Assembly: GCA_946122785.1 (NCBI GenBank)
Contig: CAMGYJ010000005.1
Location: 66,600,200 to 66,664,199 of the forward strand
Direction: 5' to 3'
DNA: 64,000 nucleotides
Origin: Linum tenue
Lineage: Eukaryota; Streptophyta; Magnoliopsida; Malpighiales; Linaceae
Below, in pieces: positions 33,118-44,784 of this stretch. The notes beneath the pieces were generated by a model. The model did not search any database. It was not told the origin of the DNA and was given only the letters and a program-made list of their open reading frames with translations. The translations under genes and the position numbers were made by a program. Numbering within the stretch: position 1 is the first letter of the stretch; the number at the start of each line of letters is the position of its first letter.

Positions 33118-34018
33118 CACTCTGTTTGGGAAGAGGGGTAAATGGGAGGGGGTGCAAATGTGAGGGGTAAACACAGTTTCCAACACATTTGCACCTGTTT
33201 GGTTAATTTGGAACAATAGGGGGTGCAAAACGGAGTGCAAATTTACTGTTACGGCTTATCCCCCAAATTGGGGTGCAAGGGAAGGAAGAGAGGGGGAGGG
33301 GGAAATTATCGAATTTTATTTTTGTCTAATTGTGTTATATATAATTATATAATAATTAATATTATAAATTTATTTTTTTATAAATATCATTAATATATAC
33401 ATTATTCGAGGTTGACCATTTGAGTCCGAAAACAAGTTTATCATTGTTCGTCAAGTCAAATCTAGATCTCTTGGTTGACTCGAATTTGCATAGAAAATTA
33501 GAGATACGAAGTGTGTTTGTGGAAAAGATAGAGAGAAATTGTTTGGTTAACTCAGTTTATCTGACTAAATAGTTAAAACTTACAAATTCATATGTGTTTG
33601 ACTAAGTTTGACATTTTAAGATTAAAATTGACACGAAAATCCTATATAGGATGACTAGTTATGAGTTGAGCTTTGAGTTTTGAGATCACTCGATTAATGA
33701 TTATTACAATTTTTATAATTAATTATTATTTGAGCATTATTATATAATAACTATTTTTATTAAAATATATTTATTATTATATAATAATATTTATTTTATT
33801 ATTTTGTGATAATATTCTATAATTTTAGTAAATCTATTTTATAATAATATAATTACTTACTTTTCACTCTATTTGCACCCCTCTACTTTTTCATCCAAAC
33901 AACAATTTAGTGAATTTACCCCTCCACTTACACCCCCTGCAATTTGCACCCCCAATAATTTACTCCTCAACTTGCACCCGCTTGCAATTTGCACCCCCTT
34001 GTTGCCAAACAGAGCGTG
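33118..34018. mobile_element. TIR element, family uncertain
   Basis: Terminal inverted repeats read cactctgtttggg at the left and cacgctctgtttgg in reverse complement at the right. Both are followed by ggggtgcaaat-type words repeated several times (gggggtgcaaat, ttgcacccc). The 0.9-kb interior is strongly AT-rich and non-coding. I found no convincing target duplication, so the superfamily is open; the tgtttgg ends suggest a PIF/Harbinger- or hAT-like MITE. Confidence 0.65.
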
Positions 34019-34273
34019 AAGTTTCTTTGTTGCATTTATTGTAAAACTGAGAGAAAATGAGAAAGATTTGAGATATAATAGATAATTAAATGTTTGAAAA
34101 ATATGGATGAAACAAAGTATTTAAATGAATGAGTATAGAACATAGTTATAACGCATATCCGGATGAAATCGATGCAGATACTATTTTTTTATGAATTCGA
34201 TGGAGATACTTAAAATATCAAAACCACTCCAAATCCACTACCTTCCCTGTCCGGTTCGGAGAAAATCCACTAA

Positions 34274-34550
34274 GGGGTCATTTGGATGCAGGTTTTTAAT
34301 TTGTGGGATTTTGGCTCAAATCACTGGTTTAAAAACCTAGGTTTTTAATTTGTGGGATTTGTGTGGGATTTTAAAATAGCTGATCACCATCAGCTATTTC
34401 ATAATCCCACAATTGTGGGTTTCTGAAATCTCTAATATTTAAAATCTCTCATCATATAATTGTTTTCCAAACGAGTGATTTAATTAAAATCCTACACTAT
34501 GTAGGATTGTGCCCAAATCCCACACCCAAAACCTGCATCCAAATGACCCC
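34274..34550. mobile_element. Tourist-like (PIF/Harbinger) MITE
   Basis: Near-perfect inverted ends, ggggtcatttggatgcaggt on both strands, are flanked by the 3-bp duplicate taa (34271-34273, 34551-34553). The centre contains the complementary words agctgatcaccatcagct (34378-34395). 277 bp, non-coding. Confidence 0.88.
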
Positions 34551-34553
34551 TAA

Positions 34554-35358
34554 AAGATAAAATGCATATGATTTCACTGTAGCTGTTGAAAACTTTTATT
34601 CTTTGTTTTTTCACTAATCACTTTTGATTGTGTGTGTGTTTTTCCTTAATTTAATCATGATAATGAAACAAAGGATGAGGTTTGTGTATGACAGCATATA
34701 ACCTATAATCATTAGTGTTCCCTTGAACCCATAACTTGCTCTCAAGCCCTGCAGAAGAGAAGCATCTCGCTTGCTGGCTTCATTTTGATTATCAACAAGA
34801 GTTACTGTGATGATTAATTATAATTACCATTTGATCAGTCACAGCAATCACGGATACATTATTCATGGTTGGACCATGACTGCACAGTACTGCCTCCTCG
34901 CACGTGTGACAGAACACACACGTACACATTGATAACATACTATTACTAGGCACCATGCACTCATCAGTTCATCACAATCATTGCCAATATGTACACAGTA
35001 CACTCCTCAACAGGGGAAGAAAATTATGTCTTCTGCCTAGCTATTCCATTCATCTGGGCCGGCGGTGTTGTTTGGATGTGGTGATTAGTTGCTAACTCCG
35101 TAATGGTTAGCATCATCCTATTTCTTAACGGGTGGCATCATGCTAACTAGTGTATTAAAGTAATCATTAGATTGAAAATAGTAATTTTAGAGTCGGAAAA
35201 TAATTAGAGGATAATTTAGTCAATATTTTATCAAACCCTAATATAAATACACTTGGTTTAGGCCGCCTCTCATCTCTTCCACTCTCCAAATCTCCAACCC
35301 ACCAAACCCTATTGTTCAGACCAAGATTAGGGAACTGGATCAATAACACGAATAATGA
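34554..35358. other. Intergenic, nothing recognised
   Basis: About 0.8 kb of unique-looking sequence; no supported gene, repeat or RNA. Confidence 0.45.
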
Positions 35359-35363
35359 GAGTA

Positions 35364-36628
35364 TGATTCGGGTCTATTTGTACACATTTTACCCCTCATA
35401 TTTTAATAGTTTGGATTTGCATTTCATCGTCCCTCGACATATTTCACGCTAGGTTGTGCTTGTTTTGATACATTTCAGGTCCTAGCACGTGGGGGAAGGT
35501 CGAAGACGAGTTTTGGGTCGATTGGAGGTCGAAAAGAGCGACCGTGACAATTTCCCCGTAATAGTGAAGCGCAGGCGTCCATGAAGCAGCCGCAGTTCAC
35601 GGTCTCCCAAGACCGTGAACAGCGAGGCTTCCAGCGAGGTTCCAGAGGTTACTGACGACCAGGTAGTTCACGACGCCGAGTTCACGGACGCGTTAAGGTG
35701 TTCACGGTCGTGAACTGGGCTCGACCTGGGTATAAAAGCAGCAACAGAAGGAAGAAGAAGGGGGAGCTGGTTTTTGGAGAAGGAACACTTTCTTTCTCTA
35801 GGGTTTCGACCCAAACACCAAAGGGGAGTTCTTGAGAGTGAGAGAGTGATATTGGAGCTTAATTGAAGGCATTGATCAAGCTTGGAAGCAAAGAATCAAG
35901 CCTAGAAGAAGAAGAAGAAGAAGATCTAGAGGTTTCTTTGTAATCTCTCGTCTCTCTCTAGAAATCCACCCTCTTCTCTTGGGTTTAAGACCCTAGGTCT
36001 AGATTTGGGTTTAATGTTGATGTATGTGACAAACTCCATGATTGATTGCTGATTTTACTTAATTAATGGATATTTTCATGAATGGCATCAGTTGGGTTTC
36101 CATTTTCATGATTGAGCTTTTGACCTAGGAGGGAGATAATCCCCTTAGAGCCCCCTTTTGGCGTCTTCGGGCCACTCCTATCGTATATTATGAGGGTAGT
36201 CTCCGTGGGGGTTGATTTGACCGGTCTCCTAGCATTATACGAAACTCTAAGTTGAATAGAGTATTACCCATCCATCGATTCGCCGTTCCAGGTCATTCCC
36301 GAGGGAGTCCATCACCAAACGGTAGTGTATTTGAGTCGATCGAGTTAGGAGGATACCCAACATCGATCCAAAGAATGGACCTAGGACGATTCAACCCAAG
36401 AGAGCTCCCCACCTTGTAAGTAGCTAAGTTAGTGGTTAGTCTAGGTTAGTTAGTTTAATTCTATCAACCACTATCCTAGGTTGGCTAGATAACGAACCCT
36501 AAACCTAAAGTAGGGTAAGCCTAGATCCCCATGGTACGATAAATTCTTATTGCTTGCTTGCCCTATGCTACACCCGATCAGCTGTTATACTTGATCGTCG
36601 ATCGAGATGTTGTAGTTAGAACGAGTCA
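35364..36628 (+). mobile_element. Solo LTR of an Athila-like gypsy element
   Basis: The start tgattcgggtctatttgtac, the run ttttacccct and the segment tttcacgctaggttgtgctt followed by ttcaggtccta match the LTR of the full Athila element at 46794 in the same order. The end is gagtca, as there. Flanks gagta (35359-35363) and gggta (36629-36633) match at 4 of 5 bases. A TATA-like gggtataaaagcagc lies near 35728. Opposed gttcacggtc and gaccgtgaac words occur several times at 35610-35720. No interior and no second LTR are present, so it is probably the product of LTR-LTR recombination. Confidence 0.85.
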
Positions 36629-36633
36629 GGGTA

Positions 36634-37188
36634 CTTTGATTGAACTCCTTTGTGATCTACACTCCGATGTCCAAGTTAGTACGATATATAAGATGTGGTG
36701 TGTAAAGTAAAGAGAAAAGGGTTTAGAGAGAGAACTACGAGTGGCGAATGTGAGAAGGGAAAAAGAGTCCGCAACTTAGAGGGTTGAGTATATTAATATA
36801 GGAGTCTGAGACTTTCTTGGCGAGATGCCCTGAGGCATCTTTGAGCAGACACCTCATAGTAGGCTGGGGCCCACAGATCAAATGCCTCACGTCACGTGAG
36901 GTGCCTTAAAAGATCCGGAGGCCTTAGAGTGAGGTGCTAAAAAAAGTCTTTCAATATTTTCCACCATCAGATTTAACTTAAAAGTAATATATGACTATTA
37001 GAGTAGTTAATATAGCTCTTCTAGAAGACAAATATTAATATTGAGGTTGTGATGATTTGAACACGTGACCTCAAGTACAAAACAGCTATGATACCATGTC
37101 ATAAACCAACTTGTCTCAATAACTCGAATTGTTGGGAGAGACCCATGTATGATATTTAACCACTTCCTTACATCCTGAGTCGCTTAAC
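36634..37188. other. Intergenic, nothing firmly recognised
   Basis: It contains the complementary words ctcacgtcacgtgag near 36885 and, at about 37085-37135, a fragment of the dispersed ccaataactcgagttattgg-type repeat also seen at 43.6-45.1 kb. Confidence 0.45.
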
Positions 37189-37191
37189 TTA

Positions 37192-40100
37192 GGGCTCGTT
37201 TGCTTGTTGGATTTAAAAATGAAGATTTTTAGTTTTGAAAACATTTGGATTTGTGATGGATTTGTTTCGTTTTGTATTTGAAAGATAACATTGTTTGTTT
37301 AGTTGATTTTGATCATGGATTTAGGGGTCGTTTGGAAGTTATGATTCTAGATGAATGATTCTTTGAATTCATGTATTCTAGAGAATCCATCGTTTTTTTG
37401 TTCCAAAACTTTATTCAATACATGCATTTGAGGTGGGCCCTCAAATCTCATATCACCCGCAATCACTCATTTTAAATCTCAACAAAAAGGTGAGATTCTT
37501 CCTTTGAGATTGTGGGCTTTAATTTGTTCCAATTTTAGCTCATAAAGTGATTTTTTCTTTTCTTTAAAATTTTTGAATGGCTACAAACAAACAAGACATT
37601 CTTCCAATCTTCTAATTCTTGCAATCTTTATATTTATAATACATGGATTCATCAAATAACAAATGAAATGTGGTATTTGCAAATATGTGGGGTCCATGAA
37701 TTTGGAGCTTGAGGGTTTTGGTGATGGATTTGGTCATGGAAATATATCCATCATGGACTTGAACCGAAATCCATCGTTTGCCTTAGGGAATTAGGAAGAT
37801 GGAATTTGTGGGGCCCACCACTTTTGAGGTTCCAAATCAGTGGACCCCACGGACTTGGAAGTTCCACCTCTTGAGGTGGGATTTGGGTGATGGATTAAAA
37901 TCCATGATGGTAAATTACCTTTCTACCCTTAATTATTTCTTTAATTACAAATTGGCAAAATACACTTTCATAGCCATAACTTTCGCGTTTTTGACAATAA
38001 TAGCCACTTTTGGAGAAATACCAAATATAGCCACTTGCGTCCAATACTTTAACGGTGTCATCTAAAAGTCTGACTGGACTAACAACAACCATTGACGTGG
38101 CATATTTTATTCAATTTTAATGCCAGGTGGAAAATCATTAAATTTTATCCTTTAAGTTTTAAGTAAATTAAATAAAAAAATAAAAAATACACACTATAAT
38201 CTCAGAATGAATACAAAAACCCCTTTCCACGTGGATGGAAAAAAATGAAAAATAATCATACATTAACTAATGAATTTTTTCAGGATCAATCTGTGCGTCC
38301 CCTTCTCTCTCTTGTCTCTTCCATTATCATCTCCCTCACCCGTGCCCCCAAATCTCAATCCCTACCGCAAACCACTCTTGCCGACACTACATCCCACAAT
38401 CACTCAAACGCGCCGGAGCTCCAAGCAATCTAAAACTCTCTCGCCCACGACGGAGTTCCCGACCAGCAGATGGATCTAAACATCTACTCTGATGCTAAGC
38501 TTACCGGACTGAATGGGGAATCTCACTGCAGCTTGGCGGTGTTCACAGGAGACGAGAGCAGGGGAAGAGCAGGGGCTCGTGATCGGCTTGAGGAAGAGTT
38601 TCAGCATCGCTACTGCGGGCTGCGGAATCGGCGACTAGGGCGAAAAAACAAGAAGCTAGCATTTGTGGCGGTGTCGGCTTCTACTTCTTCTTCTCTACTC
38701 CAATGCGACGGCTTCGTTCAATCCGCCAACAGCAGGGCCTTCAATACATGAATCGAAACCCAGAACCAGGGTTCCCAGTGGCGCTTCGTTCGAGCTTTGA
38801 GGAAGGATTGGATTCCAGCCGTTTCGAGATCGGGAATGAAACAATCAAGTGCAGATCTAGTATCCGTAGAAGCCACACATCAAAGTCGCCTCACCAAAAA
38901 TGGAAGCGGGCCAATACTACTTTCTCCTCGCAATTTTGGCTAATCGTGGCAGTGAAGCATAGAGGCAGAGTAAGGGTAGCAGGTGTGGCGGCGACACTGC
39001 TTTTTCGGTAGATTTGGAAAAGTGGAGAAGAGGAATGCAGTTCGCAGTGGAGGAAGCAGCGACGGCGGTGGATTGCGGTCGGTGAACTCCACCTCTCTGT
39101 TTCCAGTTGTTGGCGTCTGTTATTGGAGAGCAGCAGACCGACAACAGACTAGCAGATCTGAACAGATCTGTTATGGGGCGAAAATCCCAAATCCCTCGCC
39201 GGCCCGAGTCTTCCTGATCTCTGCTTCTATTCCCCCCTCGTTTGTTAGAGACATGGGATCAACCTAATATGCATGTTTTTCCTTCAATCGATCTGGATTC
39301 AGAGCACCAAATGAAGACAAGAATCAAGATGATGATGATGAGGGTTGAAGCTGGCGATGATTGTGTAGCAGGAAGTTCTTCGATTATGAAGGGGATGAGA
39401 GGAAAAATCGATTTTTGTTTTGATTTTGGAAGCTTCAAAACCAGCGAGATTTGTAAAAGGGATTGCCAGATTTTTTTTTAATTCAATTTTGTGATTAGAT
39501 AAAAAAAATTCATTTCACTTTTTAATTAACATAACACGTGGCGTCTAGGTGTCATCAACGGATGAGTTGTCGCTGACGTGTGTGATGATTTGGCATCCTA
39601 GTCAGCCTAATGTTAACCTAACTCACGGAGTTTCTAACTCCGTCAAAGTTTGTAACGGAAATGGCTATATTTGTCATAAAACTTTCAAAATTCTGGCTAT
39701 AAGTGGTATTTCTCTAAAATTGGCTATTATTGTCACAAACGCTAAAGTTTTGGCTATACAAGTGTATTTTGCCTTACAAATTTGTCCTACTTTAATTCAA
39801 TGGTCATGCAACTATAAACTTTTATAATTTCGTATTTTATAAAATTGAGAATTTATCATTTCATTTTGTAATATCGTATTTTATTTAAATATGAATGTAT
39901 ATGTGATTTAATAGATTCACCTAGAAACACTTTATGCTCATCTTGTACATTATTATTTGATTGATTGTCGGATTCCACATCGGTGAGTTAGCAAGAAGAT
40001 GATGAGTTGTAGCAATAAAGCGAGCAATTGGCTGCAATTGATACATAATATTGCGTACATTATTAGATGAATTGTTTTTTTACGAAGGATTATTAGATGA

Positions 40101-40463
40101 ATTTTTAATTAGTGCCAAGATGAATTGTTAATTAGTGCCAAATTGTAATATATTTCTATATTTGTAGTTGAATTATTAATCCATATAGTGGTAAAGAGTT
40201 TAAAATTTCTTTCTATGTTTTGGATTAGTTTTAAATGAAAGATTTGGATTATAATATAGAAATATAATTAAATAAGGGTAACTAGGTAATTTGTATTTAA
40301 TATCCACAAATCTAATCAAACAAAGTCCATAATCAAATCCATCAAGCAAACAATAGACTTGTTCAAATCCATAATGTCACCAAATCCATCATATATCCAT
40401 GGTTTTTTAAAACCCAGGTTTTACCAAAACCTTCATTTTTCAAATCCATGAAGCAAACGACCC
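37192..40463. mobile_element. Large Tourist-like element interrupted by a MULE
   Basis: Ends read gggctcgtttgcttgttgga and, in reverse complement, gggtcgtttgcttcatggat. Both continue tttaaaaatgaag/tttgaaaaatgaag. Flanks tta (37189-37191) and gta (40464-40466) agree at two of three bases. After removing the MULE the element is about 1.45 kb, AT-rich and non-coding, with repeated atggatt/aatccat words. A further ggggtcgtttgg end at 37325 suggests another partial element inside. Confidence 0.65.
37954..39773. mobile_element. MULE, same TIR family as 127-1952
   Basis: A perfect 9-bp duplication, ttacaaatt, lies at 37945-37953 and 39774-39782, the hallmark of Mutator-like transposition. Both ends start ggcaaaatacactt and continue atagcca, aactttcgcg/aactttagcg and aataatagcca for more than 70 bp. 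The interior (about 38290-39260) is GC-rich, with several 60-100-codon overlapping frames, none recognised and none resembling transposase. It probably carries captured host sequence. Confidence 0.9.
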
Positions 40464-40466
40464 GTA

Positions 40467-41689
40467 AAAGTAGGTCCAAATCCGTGGGCCCCATGTATTT
40501 GTATACATCAACCTACAATGTTTTTTTTATCAAATACATAATGCTTTATATTTCGATGACAAATACATCATCTAAATCCCATAAGCAAACAACACCTCAC
40601 CAGTTCCTCTAGTATGTATCGATCAGACAGGACCTGCAGTCGCAGACACCGGTTAGTTAATTCCCATGTATGGTTATAAGGCGTAACTAGCTAATAGCAG
40701 GCTGCAGGAAGGAATGGCAGATTAAGGAAGCACAGGCAGCAGGGAAATGGGTAAGAAGTACTACAGACAATGATATCGTACGATCCGCCTACTACGAAAG
40801 GTATAAGTTCATATGATTGTGAGGGAAGGAATTCAATTGAAAAATGGGGTGGTCAAAGGAAACCAAGAGAAACAGAGAGAAGCGGATGATGGTTGTTGAT
40901 GAGTGGATCCCAAAGAAGAATATAAACACAGTCATTAATGGTGGGAGAAGCGGTGCGAATCCATCATTGCGGCTGGCGACATAACGCTATCATTTGCACG
41001 TGTCGTCTCTGGCCCTCGCTCGCTCGTACGTACAACTACTCGATCTCTGTTTCCTGGTTTTGCATTTTTCGACCGATCTTGAACATGTGTATGCTGATCT
41101 CCTGCTCCATTATTTGTATCATTATGCATGCACTACTACGTAAGCTTGGCCTAAAATCGTATGTATATAGTCCTAACGCAAACACAAACAAAATGTCATA
41201 TAATCACCAACTTACACAAGTTCAAATGGAAAGTATACCATCCCAACTACCAAGTTATGTTATCAACCAACTTTTACAAGTCTACAAACCCAACATGACA
41301 TGATCGAAAGTATAGACATAGAAGTTAAAACAAGGTTCATATCCATAGCATATGAAAAAACAAAGTCCTTCATTCCATAATAACTAATAAGTCCAAACGC
41401 GAAAGTGCAAGTTGAAGCACCACCCTCTCTTTGTTCTTCATATGTCACATTCCTTGAAGTCGAGGCAATAGTTGTAAACTCTATTAGCCTTTAACATTGG
41501 CCACTAATCATCCCACTAATTAACCCCAGTCCCTTGATCTTTGTCCCATGACTCAATTAACATCCCTACTAGCTAATCAGATGTTCTGCCTAACAACATG
41601 CAACTAAGCTAAAGACCCGGATTTGACTTAAATGAAACTCAAAGGACTAAACTGAAACAAAGACACAAGACCTATCAGCTAGACGCTTA
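40467..41689. other. Intergenic, possible Tourist remnants
   Basis: At 40470-40600 there are tttgtatacatc and gcaaacaacacc words resembling the end of another Tourist-like element whose partner end I cannot place. The rest shows no supported feature. Confidence 0.4.
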
Positions 41690-41701
41690 AACAACTGAAT
41701 G

Positions 41702-42497
41702 GCTAAATCTCGCCCTAATTTATTTTATCGCCCTAACTTAAAAGTGTAAAATTACTTAAGTATTCTTAAAGAACTAAACACATAATAAACAAATCAAACA
41801 GTCCCTATCTCCTTCCTCGCATCGTGAGAAAAATACAGCTCCCAGGGAGACTGACGTCTAGCTTCGGCTTCTTCTCCGATTGACCCTTCATCACCTGAGC
41901 AATGGAAGAAAAACAGAGCAGTCGAATTGACCGTTCATCACCCGCTGCAGGGGACTCATCTCCTCTCTTATACACACGCCTTTTTTTTTTTTTTGCTTAA
42001 AAAGCAAAACAGAGCAGGCGAATCTCGGATCTCTGACAACCCTAGCTGCCTCACCACGTAGTGCGAGAATCTCTCCACCTTCCTAACGCCGCTCCCGGAC
42101 TCCATCGCCGCTAGGTCCAGCTTCGGGACGACTATCTTGCTTACTTTCGATCTCTGGCGGAACTAATCGACCGCGACGACGAACAGAGCAGATGCAGGGA
42201 GTCGCCGTTATCCCCCCACCCTGGATTTACCCTAGTGTATCACAATTTAATTGAAAAGGAGATGGAGGAAGGGAATGAAAAGCGGCAACTAGGGCACACA
42301 TCTCCTTTTTTTTTTTTTTTTTTTTTTCTTTCTCTAGTTCTCTTCTCTACTTTGCTTCCGCCTTGCCTTGCTTTTTTTCTGAAATAAAGTGTTGTTTGTT
42401 AATTAAAAATTTTAAAAAATAAAAGGATAAAAATGTAATTCTAAGTTTTAAGTTAGGGCGATTATAGTAAAATCTAGGACGATCATTAGCAACCCCC
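41702..42497. mobile_element. MULE-like element with 12-bp flanking duplicate
   Basis: The left TIR gctaaatctcgccctaattt continues to atcgccctaacttaaaa. The reverse complement of the right end reads gctaatgatcgtcctagatt and continues to atcgccctaacttaaaa. The duplicate aacaactgaatg flanks it at 41690-41701 and 42498-42509; the exact TSD length may be 9-12 because the ends are ambiguous by a few bases. The interior is GC-richer and unrecognised, with poly-T runs at 41980-41994 and 42307-42327. Confidence 0.78.
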
Positions 42498-42509
42498 AAC
42501 AACTGAATG

Positions 42510-44568
42510 TTTTGTTTATTTTATTCAAATGGAAAGATTCCCGCTACTTGACTCTAGTCCTTCTCCATCTCGGATTCAAATTCAAGCCCTTCTTCCACCT
42601 TCACTTCAGCACTTCCTTCAATCTCTATGCTCGTGCTAGAATCTTGAGCTCTTCTACTCTCTCTCTCTCTATCCTGCTCTTCCTTAACAGCCAGCCACTG
42701 TAGAGTGTGCTGGACCGCCCTAACCCAATATTATGTTTAGGTATAAGGAGGATATCATGGCTCATAATTTAGATAGTATAAAACATATGATCAAACAATC
42801 TTAATTCGAACTGTTCATTTGCTGTTTTTCTTACAATCTAATCTATTTTTACGATTCGAGAATTAAAATTGTTTTATCGAGAGATTTCGCATCTGATCAA
42901 TTCTCATAATCTAATAATTAATCAAAATAAAGAAGTTGGGAAGTGGTAAAACGGATCGCGGGTCTCAGAGAGAATGTGGGTTGTCGGTAGGGGCAAATTA
43001 AGTGGTTTTAGTGGCAATGCCAAGTGTCATCAAATCCCATCGCACCTTTTTTTCCTACTTAAATCAGAATGTACAATAAAGGGCCATTGATGAAAAGGAA
43101 AAGGGTAGAAGAAGAGAGTCACGTTTCACTTAATTCCACTCCCCACCCACCGTGCACCTTTTTTGCAAATGGAAATTCGCTTTACATTTCTATTCTCCCC
43201 TCTACCTATCTCTCGTTTTGCTTGGAATCCTTTTCAGCTTGGAAATTGATGGAAAGAGATTGATCTTTAGTTTACCATGATCACCAACGCCCCTTTAATC
43301 TTTGGTACCTTTCCATAAAAGCATATAAAGTGATAGAAATACATTTCACTTTCACAGTCGAAGTGGCTGCCTGCTGCCTAGAGTGGCATCATTGTTGTTT
43401 CCTTTGATTTCTCATATATTGAAATTATGTTGTTTCACCCAACTAATGATAAAATTGATGAATGAATGTTGATTCATATTATATGTCAAGATGAATAACT
43501 GGTAGTTTTTTTCTCTCTCTCATGAATATCGGACGAAAAATGTTAGTAAGTGGTATATGAATTATAATTAAACTTTTTTCAACAACTCGAGTTATTAGGA
43601 CAAATTGGTTTTAATATGATATCAAAACTTTGTGTGGTCGTGAGGTTTTTTGGTTCGAATCACAGTGACCCCATGTGTTGTTGGACACATAACATTCGAC
43701 CTTTTTAAACAACTCAAATTATTGAAAATCAATTGGTTCTTGACATGTGGTATCAGAGTTTTATGTGACCGAAGGTTTTCTGTTCGAAACTCGATGACCC
43801 CATATGATATCTTAAGCACATGGTATCTGTACATTGGCAAAATTCAAGCCCATATATTGTGGCTTTCTTTTGAGTGGGTGGGGGGTAGTAAGTGGTGTAT
43901 GATCAGTAATGGAACATCTCCCAACAGCCCGAGTGTTTTAGATAAACTGATTCTTGACATGATTTCAGAACCTTTTGTGAAAAAGAAGTCTTATGTCCCA
44001 ATTTTGATGACCCCCCTTTGATAGATACATGACATTTAACATTTTTCAACAACTCTAATTATTGGGATCAATGGGTTCTTGACAGAAAACATGTACGTAA
44101 TACATAATGCATCATTCAAAATGCAAAATTTTCAAGCGCAACATAAGAGGAAATAAGTTTATGCCTGAGCAGTTACATTTTAAAGAGAAACCAGCATGCT
44201 TCTTTAGTCACTTTCACCATCTATACCCATCCATAGGAAAGGGAACATTGACTTTATAGATGCAGTGTTAGTTCTCTCTGTCGCTTGTTCAATGTAGAAG
44301 GAAAACGGTGCAGTATAGAGCTGCAAGTAGATATAGGGAGGAAAGGGGTACGAGGGACTGAATGATCGCATGGTAAGCAAATGGTCAAGTCGTGCAAGCC
44401 ATAGTGGGAGCAAAGCCAGATGTTTGCATACAGGCAAAACAAAAGTGGTTGCTTTTTTCCCCATGAAAAGATATAATGCGATAAGGAAAGTAAAGATGGC
44501 AGAGGGGCTACCATCAGCAGATGAGAAGAAAGAAAATGGAATAACATCATATGGACTTTTTTTTTTTA
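42510..44568. other. Intergenic with degenerate repeats
   Basis: No gene supported. Between about 43575 and 44085 a motif of the type tttttcaacaactcgagtta followed by attgg occurs at about 43575, 43702 and 44043, with a weaker copy at about 43915. Two copies are followed by gtatcaaaact or gtatcagagtt and then a ggttcgaa-like word. This looks like a tandemly arranged, decayed short repeat. Confidence 0.5.
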
Positions 44569-44784
44569 TCTCATGACCTTGCTCGATATGGTGATTGGCA
44601 AGCCAGTTCGATTAGAAACTTATAAACTAAATAAATGATGTCTCATGAGCTTGCTCGATATGGTGACTGGCAAGTCAGTTCGATTAGAAACTTATAAACT
44701 AAATAAATGATGTCTCATGAGCTTGCTCGATATGGTGACTAGCAAGCCAGTTCGATTAGAAACTTATAAACTAAATAAATGATG
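44569..44784. repeat. 72-bp tandem triplicate
   Basis: Three head-to-tail copies start at 44569, 44641 and 44713. Each starts tctcatga and ends aaataaatgatg, and copies differ at only a few bases (for example gtgattggcaagccag, gtgactggcaagtcag, gtgactagcaagccag). No coding sense. Confidence 0.95.

Noticed and set aside
38245..39267. Overlapping frames inside the MULE at 37954 as a transposase
   Set aside because: Too short and low in complexity; no MURA-like DDE or zinc-finger motif is seen.
44569..44784. Triplicate as a CRISPR array
   Set aside because: Plant nuclear DNA, three contiguous 72-bp units without spacers; it is a plain tandem repeat.
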